A stretch of 64,000 bases of DNA from Halorhabdus salina (GCF_013839425.1 NZ_JACDNP010000003.1:62001-126000), one strand, 5' to 3'. Positions 1 through 8,652 are shown, counted from the stretch's first letter. Notes: generated by a model from the letters alone, not told the origin. Numbers and translations are program-made.

Positions 1-118
1 CGTTGTCGCCCACCAGAACGGTGACCCCAGGCTCCACGTCGACATCGGTCGACGTGATCCCGCCGATGTTTTCGACGGCGAACGACGCGACCCCTGGCTG
101 TTGATCTTGTAAACTCAC
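1..118 (-). CDS. Archaea-specific SMC-related ATPase, N-terminal fragment (runs off the window)
   Basis: Reading the minus strand from GTG at 118 gives a 39-codon open frame with a segment VENIGGI followed by VDVEPGVTVLVGDN. This matches the start of haloarchaeal SMC/Rad50-like ATPases, in which a short beta strand precedes the Walker A loop. The P-loop itself would lie beyond position 1. An in-frame TAA lies upstream and no ATG comes before the GTG, so GTG is the likely start. Family members have been linked to cell shape and chromosome-associated roles; the function here is inferred from the N-terminus only. The upstream DNA is an AT-rich island. Confidence 0.6.
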   Translation of the reverse strand, partial: MSLQDQQPGVASFAVENIGGITSTDVDVEPGVTVLVGDN

Positions 119-1240
119 AGGCGGGAGTGGACGCCATGTCCATTTAAACATATTGTTCGTTCACAAATATTCTCTATAGATGATGGTATATTAATTCTGA
201 GTCAATCAGAATATATCTCTTCCGAGCCCGACATTGCCTACTGGCTGCCCAAATATGCATCTAAATTTAAGGTATATATGAATAATACGTCATATGATGG
301 TTTAGAGCCGGTTCACCGGACACTTTCCTGGAAAGATCTATCCCCCGGACGAGATCTCGGCCCAGTTTGTGTCCTCATGTCTTATTATGCTGTTCGAGGT
401 GTTCTATCGCTCGACTTGGCTGGCTCGATCTCGAATTTTCGCGAGCCAGTATCGAGATCCAATAGGTCGGTACGACGGACGCTGTGCGTCTCCTATTCGT
501 TGTCGTGGTGTCCCTACACCTCACTTATTCCACGCCGCTTTGTGTTCTTTCGACGCATTCGCCTTCTTCGTCCGTCGATGGTCCGCCCCATCATAATCAC
601 GTATGGTATATTTCATCGGTACGTTCAAGCATAGTATTCAGTTAGTTGCTTGGCGTGTTCAATGTTCTTTGTGACGCTAAAACGACACCCTTCGTGGAAT
701 TTACCCCTGATCTGATTGTCCGCGCTCTTTCGTATCTTATGCTATTCGCTCGTAAATCGCCAGTATCGGAGTAGTTATTTCGACTTTATCGGATTTTGTG
801 CGCGCTTGACGCGATCATTTTCGCATTTGTCTGTCTGAGTCGGATCGGTTTATTCCTGACTGATCAAACGATCTCCGCCCTCATAATTCTCTTTTCTGTC
901 ATATCGGGATAAATCCATATACATGGAGATGTAAGTAAACCTATCTTATGAGTTTTTGTGAATATAGTTCCTTTATTCATCTAACTGGGTGAAATAACTG
1001 GTCAATAAGCGTGCGAATCTACCAGTGAGGAATACCGCCGGCAGTCATGGGATATATGTGGCCCAAAAATCGACGATGCGATCAAGCCACTCGATTTTCC
1101 CGTCCTCTCCGTCGGACTCTCTGCCGTCTTCGTTTTCGGACATACTTTCAATTATATCCTCCAACTATATATATATTCGTCTGTATTGAATAGCTGCTTG
1201 TTACAAATCCCGTGAATGAAATTGCCGTATTCACGACGAC
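119..1240. other. AT-rich island with little coding signal
   Basis: About 1.1 kb that is visibly richer in A and T than the rest of the window, with runs such as TATATTAATTC and ATATATATATTC. Reading frames here lack the acidic composition and GC-rich third positions of the neighbouring genes. The only plausible gene is a 32-residue ORF at 1045-1143. The island could be foreign DNA or a long regulatory stretch upstream of the SMC-like gene. No known RNA gene was recognised. Confidence 0.5.
1045..1143 (-). CDS. Possible 32-residue acidic microprotein
   Basis: ATG at 1143 opens a 32-codon frame. The first 15 or so residues are very acidic (MSENEDGRESDGEDGK). A short amphipathic, aromatic tail with motif IEWLDRIVDFW follows and the frame ends in YIP. 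The composition is typical of haloarchaeal protein, unlike other frames in this AT-rich stretch. Upstream on the minus strand are an ATATATATATAG tract and GGAGG, the latter 14 nt before the ATG. No family was recognised. It may be a real small protein or a chance frame. Confidence 0.4.
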   Translation of the reverse strand: MSENEDGRESDGEDGKIEWLDRIVDFWATYIP

Positions 1241-1303
1241 TGTTATGCTCCTGTGATTGCTACAGGTAGCCAGCTTTGTGAGGGGCTCGGTATGGGCCTC
1301 GCT

Positions 1304-1573
1304 CTATTTGTCGAGGCACGGGTCGTGGCTTGGGTCGGAGAAGACATCCGTCCGATCTGCCCACCACTCGTTTTCGGGCGCCTTGTCGTATCTGGATGTC
1401 GTATACAGATCGGCGTCATCGCGGACACGGTGCGTGTATCCGGCACGTACCTGGACGAAATGGGTCAGTTGGCGTTTGACGATATCGAGTTTGCCGTCTA
1501 TCACGGTACCAGCGAGCCTCTCATCGACGCGCTCGTCGACACTGGCTCGTAGGACTGCCCTCTGTGGGCACAC
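1304..1573 (-). CDS. Unrecognised 89-residue protein or 5'-truncated remnant
   Basis: The frame has GC-rich third positions and a haloarchaea-like composition. It begins with a Cys-containing stretch, has a repeat-like VDERVDER near residue 12, and ends with EWWADRTDVF and DPSHDPCLDK. The sequence reads as a compact soluble domain, but I do not recognise it. The first ten residues look less coding-like, so the true start may differ or the gene may have lost its 5' part. It sits between the AT-rich island and the aminopeptidase gene, pointing away from the latter. Confidence 0.4.
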   Translation of the reverse strand: MCPQRAVLRASVDERVDERLAGTVIDGKLDIVKRQLTHFVQVRAGYTHRVRDDADLYTTSRYDKAPENEWWADRTDVFSDPSHDPCLDK

Positions 1574-1758
1574 CCACGAGCGAGCACGCGAAAAACGGAA
1601 CCGACGGGACGGTTCAACTCAATCCCAGCGGCGTGCCGATCCCGGCAGCGCCAAATCCGCCCGCGACGCTCGTCATCCAGACGACAACTGGCTCGACCGA
1701 CGCATTCGAACTCCGTTGGGGCCGAAGACACTAATTGTTCGCCCGCGTACCCCTTGCC

Positions 1759-2712
1759 ATGAGAGATACTGATTTTCGACGGCCAGCGGAAACGGCAATC
1801 CAGCAGTGTCTCGGTCTCGACACCGACGAATCCTGCTTGATTGTCACCGACGACCAGCGCCGTCCGATCGCCGAGGCGCTGTACGCGGTTGCCAGCGAGA
1901 CGACAGACGACGCGATGATCCTCCAGTACCCACCCGGTGAGCAGCACGGAGCTGAGCCCCCCGAAACGGTCGCCACGGCGATGGCGAGTGCCGACGTCGT
2001 TCTCGCCCCGACGACCAAGAGCCTGAGCCATACGCGGGCCCGGACCGAGGCCAACGAGGCTGGCGCCCGGGTAGCGACGCTGCCAGGGATCACTGACGAC
2101 GTGTTCACGACCGGACTGAACGTCGACTATGGCGAGATTCAGGATCACAGCGAAACCATGTACGATCGGGTCGCTGACGCCGCTGAGATTCGGGTCACGT
2201 CTGATCAGGGCACTGACATCAGGCTCCAGCCAGGTGATCGAGAGTGGCAACTCGACACGGGGATCGTCCACGACGCGGGGGTGATGTCGAACTTGCCAGC
2301 CGGCGAGGTGTTCATCAGCCCAGAGACTGTGACTGGAACCATCGTTGTGACGGGGACGATGGCACCACACGGACGACTCAGCGATGATCAGGCAGTTCAC
2401 ATCGAGGTCGAAGACGGTTACGTCACCGAGATCGACGACGAGACGATCCGCGGGCAGGTCGAGGAAGCTGCTGAGTCGGTCGGCCAGGACGCCTACAACC
2501 TCGCGGAGTTCGGCATCGGCACTAACGTCGGCGTCCGTCAACTGGTCGGGTCGGTACTACTCGACGAGAAGGCCGGTGGGACGGTCCACTTCGCGATCGG
2601 CGACGACGCGGGCTTTGGCGGCGATACCGAGGCACCGATCCACCTCGATGGCATCCTCCGGAACCCGACAGTCTCCGTCGACGGCGAGGAGATCACACTG
2701 CCGAGTCCCTGA
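1759..2712 (+). CDS. Aminopeptidase, peptidase family M29 (AmpS/PepS type)
   Basis: This 317-residue protein resembles the M29 metal-dependent aminopeptidases, which remove N-terminal residues from peptides in the cytoplasm. The likely metal ligands follow the family order: Glu183 in AGEVF, Glu250 in NLAEFGIGTN, His277 in VHFAIGDD, and His295/Asp297 in HLDGI. The N-terminal half (1-130) is the typical nucleotide-binding-like domain. The protein is somewhat shorter than bacterial members (about 370-410). The ATG at 1759 gives MRDTDF; an upstream GTG-type extension is poorly supported. It stands alone, 75 bp before a zinc-finger gene. Confidence 0.8.
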   Translation: MRDTDFRRPAETAIQQCLGLDTDESCLIVTDDQRRPIAEALYAVASETTDDAMILQYPPGEQHGAEPPETVATAMASADVVLAPTTKSLSHTRARTEANEAGARVATLPGITDDVFTTGLNVDYGEIQDHSETMYDRVADAAEIRVTSDQGTDIRLQPGDREWQLDTGIVHDAGVMSNLPAGEVFISPETVTGTIVVTGTMAPHGRLSDDQAVHIEVEDGYVTEIDDETIRGQVEEAAESVGQDAYNLAEFGIGTNVGVRQLVGSVLLDEKAGGTVHFAIGDDAGFGGDTEAPIHLDGILRNPTVSVDGEEITLPSP

Positions 2713-2786
2713 AGCCCACGCTGGACCCGCTTCGACCGCGTCGCTCCGACGGCGTTCTTTTACGTTCGCGTCGAGTACCGTCAGCC

Positions 2787-3434
2787 ATGACAGACTCAAC
2801 ACAGCGGGTGGGGCTTCCCTGTCCGGCCTGTTCGCCCGATCTGGAGACGGTCCATGACGTTCTCAACGACGGCGGGCAGGCAACGGTTCGGTGTACCGAG
2901 TGTGACCACGTGCATAAGACGACTCTCCCAGAGCCCAAGACGGTCCAACGCGATGTCGTCGTCTCACAGGATGGCGAGTCGTTCACGGGGACGGCCGAAC
3001 CGCCCGCCGATGAGACTCTGGCGGTGGGCGAGGAGTTCGTCTTAGAGACCGAGGAGGCGATCATGACCGTCCGAATCACCAGCCTCGAACTCGCCCAAGG
3101 ACGCGTCGAGGAGGCTCCCGTCGAGGATGTCCAGACGATCTGGACGCGCGCGGTGGGCAACGTCAGCGTCAACGCGACGATCCACCCCAAATCGGGGGCC
3201 CGTGACGAGACGCGAAGTGAGACGCTGCACGTCCCCGGCGACTACGAGTTCGTCGTCGGCGAGACCGACGAACTGGGTGACTTCACCTATACCATCGAGG
3301 GGATTCATCTCCGGGATGACGCTCGCGGCTACGATTACGAGAAACTCGATCACGACCGGGACAGCGCCCCCGCCAAGGACGTCAACCGGCTCTACCTCCG
3401 GGACGAGGAAAGCGACGCCTGGTCGGCGTGGTAA
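2787..3434 (+). CDS. HVO_0476-like zinc-finger protein
   Basis: The 215-residue protein starts with a four-Cys zinc ribbon (Cys12-Pro-Ala-Cys15 and Cys36-Thr-Glu-Cys39). An all-beta domain follows with EEFVLETEEAIMTVRITSLEL and a C-terminal half containing IWTRAVGNVSVNATIHP. Haloarchaea carry a conserved family of this type, often annotated only as an HVO_0476 family zinc finger, with no known reaction. It is 2 bp upstream of the PIMT gene in the same direction, so the two are probably co-transcribed. Confidence 0.7.
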   Translation: MTDSTQRVGLPCPACSPDLETVHDVLNDGGQATVRCTECDHVHKTTLPEPKTVQRDVVVSQDGESFTGTAEPPADETLAVGEEFVLETEEAIMTVRITSLELAQGRVEEAPVEDVQTIWTRAVGNVSVNATIHPKSGARDETRSETLHVPGDYEFVVGETDELGDFTYTIEGIHLRDDARGYDYEKLDHDRDSAPAKDVNRLYLRDEESDAWSAW

Positions 3435-3436
3435 GG

Positions 3437-4135
3437 ATGGCTCGCTGGTGGGGTACCGACCGGGACGATACCCCGGCCGCCGACGGTGGGGATGAGGACT
3501 GGCGACAGCGACGGCAAGCCCTGCTCGACGGCCTCCGTGAGCGCGATCGGGTGAGCGACCGCGCGCTGGACGCGCTTTCGGCCGTGCCGCGACACGAATT
3601 CGTGCCCCAGGCGACTCGTCGAGCGGCCTACGCCGACCGGCCGCTGTCGATCGGCGAGGGCCAGACCATCAGCGCGCCGCACATGGTCGCCATCATGGTC
3701 GATCGCCTCGACCTCGAACCCGGGCTGGACGTCCTTGAGATCGGGACCGGGTGTGGCTATCACGCGGCCGTCACCGCTGAAGTCGTCGGGGCCGAGCACG
3801 TCTACAGCGTCGAATATCACGCCACACTTGCCGAACAGGCCCGGCAGCGCCTGGCCGACCTGGGCTACGGCGACGTGTCGATCCGCGTCGGTGACGGTCA
3901 CGCAGGCTGGCCAGAACACGTACCGTACGACCGTGCCTATCTCACCTGTGCTGCCACGGAGGTCCCGGCGACTGTACTCGACCAACTCCGGCCCGGTGGC
4001 GTCTTTCTCGGGCCGATCGGCACGCGATCACAGCGACTGGTCCGGGTCAGCAAGCATCCGGACGGATCGACGGAGCGCGAGGACGTCGGTGGCGTCCGGT
4101 TCGTCCAGATGCAGGGTAGCGAGGAGTCGCCGTGA
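3437..4135 (+). CDS. pcm: Protein-L-isoaspartate O-methyltransferase
   Basis: The enzyme methylates L-isoaspartyl residues in aged proteins with S-adenosylmethionine, starting their repair. The 232-residue sequence has the family-specific GQTISAPHM (75-83) and SAM motif I VLEIGTGCGYHAAV (99-112). Further on are DGHAGWPEHVPYD and a strand with LRPGGVFLGPIG. The ATG at 3437 was preferred over GTG at 3428, which overlaps the upstream stop. A second, divergent methyltransferase of the same family follows after 62 bp. Confidence 0.88.
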   Translation: MARWWGTDRDDTPAADGGDEDWRQRRQALLDGLRERDRVSDRALDALSAVPRHEFVPQATRRAAYADRPLSIGEGQTISAPHMVAIMVDRLDLEPGLDVLEIGTGCGYHAAVTAEVVGAEHVYSVEYHATLAEQARQRLADLGYGDVSIRVGDGHAGWPEHVPYDRAYLTCAATEVPATVLDQLRPGGVFLGPIGTRSQRLVRVSKHPDGSTEREDVGGVRFVQMQGSEESP

Positions 4136-4197
4136 CTTTCGGGCACGGACCACCGGCGAACGCGGCGTTCATTAGGGTGGACGCGTAACCCGGCCCA

Positions 4198-4932
4198 ATG
4201 GATCCCGCGGTGTTGCGTGAGGATATGATCGATGGACTCCGCCACGAGAGCCGTGGTGTCCTCGACAGCGAGACTGTCGCGACGGCGATGAACGCCGTAC
4301 CGAGACATGCCTTTTTCGACGACGAGCGGGCGGCCTACGCCGACCGGGAGACCGAACGCGTGGGGACACGCGTCCTCGCACCCTCGACGGTCGCCAGGTT
4401 GTTCGAGGCCGCAGCCATAGAGCCGGACGATTCGGTGTTGCTCGTCGGTGCCGGCGTCGGCTACACGCCAGCGGTCGCGGCTGCGATCGTCGGTTCCCGC
4501 AACGTCCAGGCGGTCGACATCACCCGGCAGGTCGTCTACGAGGCGCGAGGGAACCTGGCGAACGCGGGCTATGCGTCGGTACTCGTCGACTGCCGGGATG
4601 GGGCCGACGGCCTTCCCGAGTACGCTCCGTACGATCGTATTCTCCTCGAAGCGGCGGCCGTCGAGCCGCCACAGACCCTCCTCGACCAACTTGCCCCCGA
4701 CGGGCGACTGGTCATGCCACTTGGGGCCCGTGAGCAGACGCTGACCGTCCTCGAAGATGGCGAGGTCGTCGAGGAGTGTGGGGCTGTGGCGTTCCGGCCG
4801 ATGCTCGTCGAGGGCGAACAGGTCGGTGCCATCGAGCGCAATCGGATGCACCGTGAGGATGAAGAACGCGCTCGTCAGGCGGCCCAGTCACGGACCGGCT
4901 GGGAGCAAGACTGGATCGACTGGGACGGGTAG
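4198..4932 (+). CDS. Divergent PIMT-like methyltransferase paralog
   Basis: At 244 residues this aligns along its length with the preceding PIMT: MNAVPRHAFF against LSAVPRHEFV, VLLVGAGVGYTPAV against motif I, and LLDQLAPDGRLVMPLG near the end. The family signature GQTIS is replaced by VGTRV (55-59). The acidic residue of motif I (VLEIG) is Leu (VLLVG). Substrate specificity has therefore probably changed or isoaspartate repair been lost, though SAM binding may persist. The C-terminal 35 residues are highly charged, with REDEERARQAAQ. A tandem duplication is the simplest origin. Confidence 0.72.
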   Translation: MDPAVLREDMIDGLRHESRGVLDSETVATAMNAVPRHAFFDDERAAYADRETERVGTRVLAPSTVARLFEAAAIEPDDSVLLVGAGVGYTPAVAAAIVGSRNVQAVDITRQVVYEARGNLANAGYASVLVDCRDGADGLPEYAPYDRILLEAAAVEPPQTLLDQLAPDGRLVMPLGAREQTLTVLEDGEVVEECGAVAFRPMLVEGEQVGAIERNRMHREDEERARQAAQSRTGWEQDWIDWDG

Positions 4933-5133
4933 TGAGTCCGTCGTGTGTGTCCGGGGCGGAGTTGTCGGCATCTTCCGACCGCCTCGACGCACGCCCTCGA
5001 TTGACGTGGATTTTTGTGGTGGCTGGGCGAACCCTCAAGTAATGGTGCGATCTATCGTTGGACTTCGACGTTACGCAGTCGTCGAGAGGGGCCATCGAGC
5101 GGAAACAGCTGCGATCGTTGCGGGGCGTGACTG

Positions 5134-5958
5134 ATGGACGAAGACCGCCCAACGGCTGACCCCGACGTCGACCTAGAGCAACCCAAGTCGCTGGATATCG
5201 GGTCGCTACTGGCGGATGGTCTCGACGGATTGCTGTCCCGGACCGGGGCCCAACTCGTGGTTCTCATCTCCGCTGTTGGCATCGTGAGTACCGTTCTCTG
5301 GCAGTCGATTCAGCTGACAGTCAGCGAAACGATGCTGTCGTACCTGCGTGAGAATTTCGATCTGGCCGACCCGCAGGTACAGACGGCGCTGACCGAACTC
5401 GAGCGGACGATCGATGCGATGGGACTGACCCTCGACGTCTCGCTTCCCGTAATCGTCGTCGCCATCTTCGCGCTCGCATTGCTGGGCGAAGCGGTCAATA
5501 TCGTCGCTGTTAGAGCCTTTGCCGACGGTGCGCTCGATGGGATCCCACGCGACCTCGCGACGCGTCGACTGACGATGGCGACGCTATATGGTTTTCTCGG
5601 TGGGACAGTGTTGCACATCGCGATCGGACTGGGACTGGTGCTGGCAGCCATCCCCGGGATCTTCATTTACGTCGGGACGCTGTTTTTCCGCCAGGAGATT
5701 GCCATTGCCAATAAGGGGCCGATGGCGGCCCTCTCGGGCACCTGGAAACTCACGAAGGGCAACCGCTGGATGTTATTTGGATTGGCTGTCGTGTTGTTCC
5801 TCATTGGATTTGTCATCCTACTCTTCCCGGGCATCGTTCCCGGCACTGCTGGATCCCTCGTCAGTGTGGTCGTCTCCAGTATCGTCGGCGTCTTCTCGAT
5901 TGCCACCATCACAGAAGCGTACGTCAGACTTCGGGAACAGAACGCCGAGTCGGCGTAA
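5134..5958 (+). CDS. Polytopic membrane protein of unknown function
   Basis: This 274-residue protein has an acidic cytoplasmic N-terminus (1-38). About six hydrophobic segments follow, near 40-60, 105-130, 150-180, 205-225, 228-240 and 240-258. The middle has GEAVNIVAVRAFADGA and a conserved-looking FFRQEIAIANKGPMAALSGTWKLTKGNR, which resembles the glycerophosphoryl-diester-phosphodiesterase-type membrane domains of haloarchaea. No catalytic motif is visible. The ATG overlaps the TGA of a 30-codon frame (5042-5134) that I do not count as a gene. Confidence 0.6.
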   Translation: MDEDRPTADPDVDLEQPKSLDIGSLLADGLDGLLSRTGAQLVVLISAVGIVSTVLWQSIQLTVSETMLSYLRENFDLADPQVQTALTELERTIDAMGLTLDVSLPVIVVAIFALALLGEAVNIVAVRAFADGALDGIPRDLATRRLTMATLYGFLGGTVLHIAIGLGLVLAAIPGIFIYVGTLFFRQEIAIANKGPMAALSGTWKLTKGNRWMLFGLAVVLFLIGFVILLFPGIVPGTAGSLVSVVVSSIVGVFSIATITEAYVRLREQNAESA

Positions 5959-6063
5959 TCGCGTATCGATCCCTGCCTTCTGCGTTTCTGGCGGTTCCAG
6001 GGGATCAGATCGACGCGTCGTCGCATCGAAACCCACGAGTGTGCTGACTCGAAATTGCCACTG

Positions 6064-6450
6064 ATGGAACCGGGCCAGCCCCACCCCCTCAAACGGGCTG
6101 AACCACTCGTCTTGATCGCCGTCGGTGGGTTCGCTGGGGCAATCTTGCGGTACGCACTTTCGTCTGGACTGCCCAACGTCGTCCTCGGAACGCTCGCAGC
6201 CAACGCTCTCGGGAGTTTCGGCCTCGGGATCGTCCTCTACGAGGCGCGTCTGGCCGACCTGCTCTCGACGGAAACCCGGCTGCTGGTCGGGACCGGCTTT
6301 CTCTCGTCGTTCACCACCTACAGCACGTTCGCCGTCCAGACGGCCGCGCTCTCGCCGACGTGGGCTGTCGGGAACATCCTCGCTAACTACGCACTCGGCA
6401 TCGCTGGCGTCCTCGCCGGTCGGGCCGTCTCCAGGGGGCTGGTAGCATGA
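6064..6450 (+). CDS. crcB: Fluoride efflux channel subunit CrcB (first copy)
   Basis: CrcB (Fluc) proteins form dual-topology dimeric channels that export fluoride across the cytoplasmic membrane. The 128-residue sequence has GGFAGAILRYAL, TLAANALGSFGLG and the hallmark GTGFLSSFTTYSTF (about 79-92) that lines the pore. Four transmembrane helices are predicted. ATG at 6064 was chosen over a TTG nine bases upstream. The stop overlaps the start of a second crcB by 4 bp, so the pair is translationally coupled and probably makes a heterodimer. Confidence 0.88.
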   Translation: MEPGQPHPLKRAEPLVLIAVGGFAGAILRYALSSGLPNVVLGTLAANALGSFGLGIVLYEARLADLLSTETRLLVGTGFLSSFTTYSTFAVQTAALSPTWAVGNILANYALGIAGVLAGRAVSRGLVA

Positions 6451-6797
6451 ATCCCGCCGTACTGGTCGGTTTCGGCGGGATCGCGGGCGCACTCGCCCGT
6501 CACGCCGTCGGCCAGCGGGTCGAACGCGAGGGCGGGGACACCTTCGCGGTCAACGTCTTCGGAAGCTTCCTGCTCGGGGCGATCGTGGCCGCGCCGCTCG
6601 ACGATCCGGTCGCGCTGGCGCTTGGTACTGGTTTCTGTGGCGCGTTCACGACGTTCTCGACGTTCGCCTTCGAGACCGTTCGCCTCTACGAAGACGGGCG
6701 TCGCCGTCGCGCGCTCGCCAATGCGACGGCACACCTGGCTGGCGCACTCCTCGCCGTCGGACTGGGCACGCTGGTCGTCAGTATCCTCGTCGGGTAG
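6447..6797 (+). CDS. crcB: Fluoride efflux channel subunit CrcB (second copy)
   Basis: The 116-residue partner of the preceding gene has GGIAGALARHAVG, FAVNVFGSFLLG and GTGFCGAFTTFSTFAFETVRL, so all core Fluc elements are present in each copy. Overlapping ATGA coupling suggests fixed stoichiometry and oppositely oriented subunits in one dimer, as known for organisms with two crcB genes. The positive patch GRRRRALAN after helix 3 helps set topology. No fluoride riboswitch was recognised upstream. Confidence 0.88.
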   Translation: MNPAVLVGFGGIAGALARHAVGQRVEREGGDTFAVNVFGSFLLGAIVAAPLDDPVALALGTGFCGAFTTFSTFAFETVRLYEDGRRRRALANATAHLAGALLAVGLGTLVVSILVG

Positions 6798-6867
6798 CGG
6801 TCACCGTCGCCGGCTCGCTCCCTCGCCGGCCGCGGGGTTCACGTGCCTCCCGATCCTCCGTTTTCGT

Positions 6868-7974
6868 ATGAATCCGGAGGATCTTCGCGCGGCAATGCCC
6901 GTTATGAGCGAGGTTGCGTATCTGAACACCGGTGCGAGCAGTCCTGCCCCACGCCCGGTCGTCGAGGCGATGACAGACTGGCTCGAGTATCACAATTTCG
7001 AGGCCCCCGTCGAGGAGGGCATGTACCCGCACGCCTGGGACTCCTACGAGGCCGTCCGCGAGACAATCGCCGGGTTTCTGGGCACGTCGCCCGAGACGAT
7101 CGGACTCACGGGAAGCACCGCAGAGGGGATCTCAGTGGTCGCGTCTTCGATCGACTGGGTGCCTGGCGACGTGATCGTCCGGACCGACCTTGAACACCCG
7201 GCTGGCGTGCTCCCGTTTGACCGCATGGCCGATCTCCATGGCGTCGAGGTACGCACTCTCGAGACCACCGATGGCCGTCTCGATCTGGACGTCCTTCGGG
7301 ACGCTGTCGCGGATGCGCGCTTGCTCGCGATGAGTTCGATCTCCTGGAGTCACGGCACCCAACTCCCGGTTGAGGAGGCGGTCGAAATCGCCCACGACGC
7401 CGGCGCGCGGGTCCTGATTGACGCCGTTCAGTCGCCCGGTCAGCGCCCGGTCGATCTCGAATCCTGGGGCGCGGACTTCGTCGCTGGCTCGGGCCACAAG
7501 TGGCTCCTTGGTCCGTGGGGTGCCGGCTTCCTTTACGTCGCGCCCGACGCGATCGACACGCTCACCCCACGACGGATCGGGTATCGCGGCGTCGAGGAGC
7601 CTACTGGTTCACCCTATGAGTACAAGTCGGGTGCCGCCCGGTTCGAACTCGGGACGACCTCGCCGGCCCCGCACGTCGGCCTCGCCGCGTCGATCGATCT
7701 GCTGGAATCGATCGGCATGGACACCGTCCAGGCCAGGATCGAGCGGCTGACCGACCGTCTGAAGGCGGGTCTGGGCGATCGACTCATCAGTCCCCGCGAG
7801 TACGAGTCGGGACTGGTCACCTTCGAGACAGACGACCCCGAGACGACGGTGGAGCGACTGGCCGAGGCAGGGGTGATTGTCCGGTCGTTGCCCTTCCCCG
7901 CCGGGGCGGTTCGGGCGTCCGTCCACGCGTACAACACGGAGGAAGACGTGGATCGGTTGCTCGAAGCCCTGTAG
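6868..7974 (+). CDS. Class V aminotransferase (cysteine desulfurase-like PLP enzyme)
   Basis: The 368-residue protein has the fold-type I pattern of class V aminotransferases. It begins with VAYLNTGASSPAP (15-27) and has GSTAEGIS (82-89) for phosphate contact. Asp185 and Gln188 lie in LIDAVQSPGQ, and the Schiff-base Lys211 is in SGHKWLLGPWG. The C-terminal small domain carries FPAGAVRASVHAYNTEEDVDRLL. Family members include cysteine desulfurases, kynureninase-like and isopenicillin epimerase-like enzymes. No active-site Cys loop typical of SufS is obvious near the C-terminus, so substrate is unassigned. ATG at 6868 gives MNPEDLRAAMP. Confidence 0.8.
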   Translation: MNPEDLRAAMPVMSEVAYLNTGASSPAPRPVVEAMTDWLEYHNFEAPVEEGMYPHAWDSYEAVRETIAGFLGTSPETIGLTGSTAEGISVVASSIDWVPGDVIVRTDLEHPAGVLPFDRMADLHGVEVRTLETTDGRLDLDVLRDAVADARLLAMSSISWSHGTQLPVEEAVEIAHDAGARVLIDAVQSPGQRPVDLESWGADFVAGSGHKWLLGPWGAGFLYVAPDAIDTLTPRRIGYRGVEEPTGSPYEYKSGAARFELGTTSPAPHVGLAASIDLLESIGMDTVQARIERLTDRLKAGLGDRLISPREYESGLVTFETDDPETTVERLAEAGVIVRSLPFPAGAVRASVHAYNTEEDVDRLLEAL

Positions 7975-7995
7975 GAGGCTGCCGACCGCTCTCGC

Positions 7996-8652
7996 TCACT
8001 CGTCGCCGACCGGCCGGCGTCGCAATTCGTCGATCTGGCTCCGCAGGCGATCGAGTTCGGACTCCAGTTCCTCGCGGCGGTCGATGAGGTTGCTCAGTTC
8101 CTCGGTATTGACCGAGAAATCGTCGTCCATTGCGGCCTCGAGGGCGTCGGTCGTCGAACGGACGAACTGTGTACCAACTTCGAGTACTTCCTCCGGTGAC
8201 TCACAGCCCTCATAGAGGTCGACTTCGCCTGACTTGACGGTATAGCGAATCAGCGGCAGCGCCTCTTCGGCGTGGTAGCTCGTCGTCGTTTCCAGGCCGG
8301 TGACGGGGTTTTGGCGGTCGCGAGCCTGTTCGTTCCGGACGATGCTGAACGGCTCCGCTAAGGACGGATAGGTGTCGGCCAGGTCCCGTAACCGGTCGGC
8401 TGCGGTCACGTCCAGCTGTGCCTCGACGTCGCCAAAGAACTGTGCCGAGCCGGTCAGGCTTAGCGCGACAGTGAAGAAGACGCTCCGGTTCTCCTCGGCG
8501 AGTCGTCGGATGCGGTCCCGAATGGCCTCGTGCTCGCCCTCCAGGGCCTGCCGTTCGAGATCGTCGAGCAACGCGTGTACGCCCGCTTCCCGTTCGAGGT
8601 ACTCCTCGACGAGCAACCCCGGTAACTCTCCGGAATCGTCCGGCTGGTCCAT
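7996..8652 (-). CDS. Unrecognised haloarchaeal protein with C-terminal coiled coil
   Basis: 218 residues, strongly acidic and soluble. A helical region with heptad-like Leu lies at 20-70, and a central domain contains FFTVALSLTGSAQFFGDVEAQLDV and TSYHAEEALPLIRYTVKSGEVDLYEGC. The last 40 residues (LIDRREELESELDRLRSQIDELRR) look like a coiled coil, suggesting oligomerisation. ATG at 8652 (MDQPDD) was preferred to an upstream start with atypical residues. It is convergent with the PLP enzyme and divergent from the zinc-ribbon gene at 8815. No function is proposed. Confidence 0.6.
   Translation of the reverse strand: MDQPDDSGELPGLLVEEYLEREAGVHALLDDLERQALEGEHEAIRDRIRRLAEENRSVFFTVALSLTGSAQFFGDVEAQLDVTAADRLRDLADTYPSLAEPFSIVRNEQARDRQNPVTGLETTTSYHAEEALPLIRYTVKSGEVDLYEGCESPEEVLEVGTQFVRSTTDALEAAMDDDFSVNTEELSNLIDRREELESELDRLRSQIDELRRRPVGDE

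Noticed and set aside
278-634. 118-residue frame on the plus strand in the AT-rich island
   Set aside because: Arg/Ser/Tyr-rich, few acidic residues, no family resemblance and no third-position bias; reads as a chance frame.
1501-2541. 346-residue open frame on the minus strand
   Set aside because: It lies opposite the M29 aminopeptidase gene; high-GC genomes give long antisense frames and this one has no recognisable domain.
5042-5134. 30-codon ORF whose TGA overlaps the ATG of the membrane protein at 5134
   Set aside because: The overlap looks like translational coupling, but the peptide is basic and unlike haloarchaeal proteins; not enough to call a gene.
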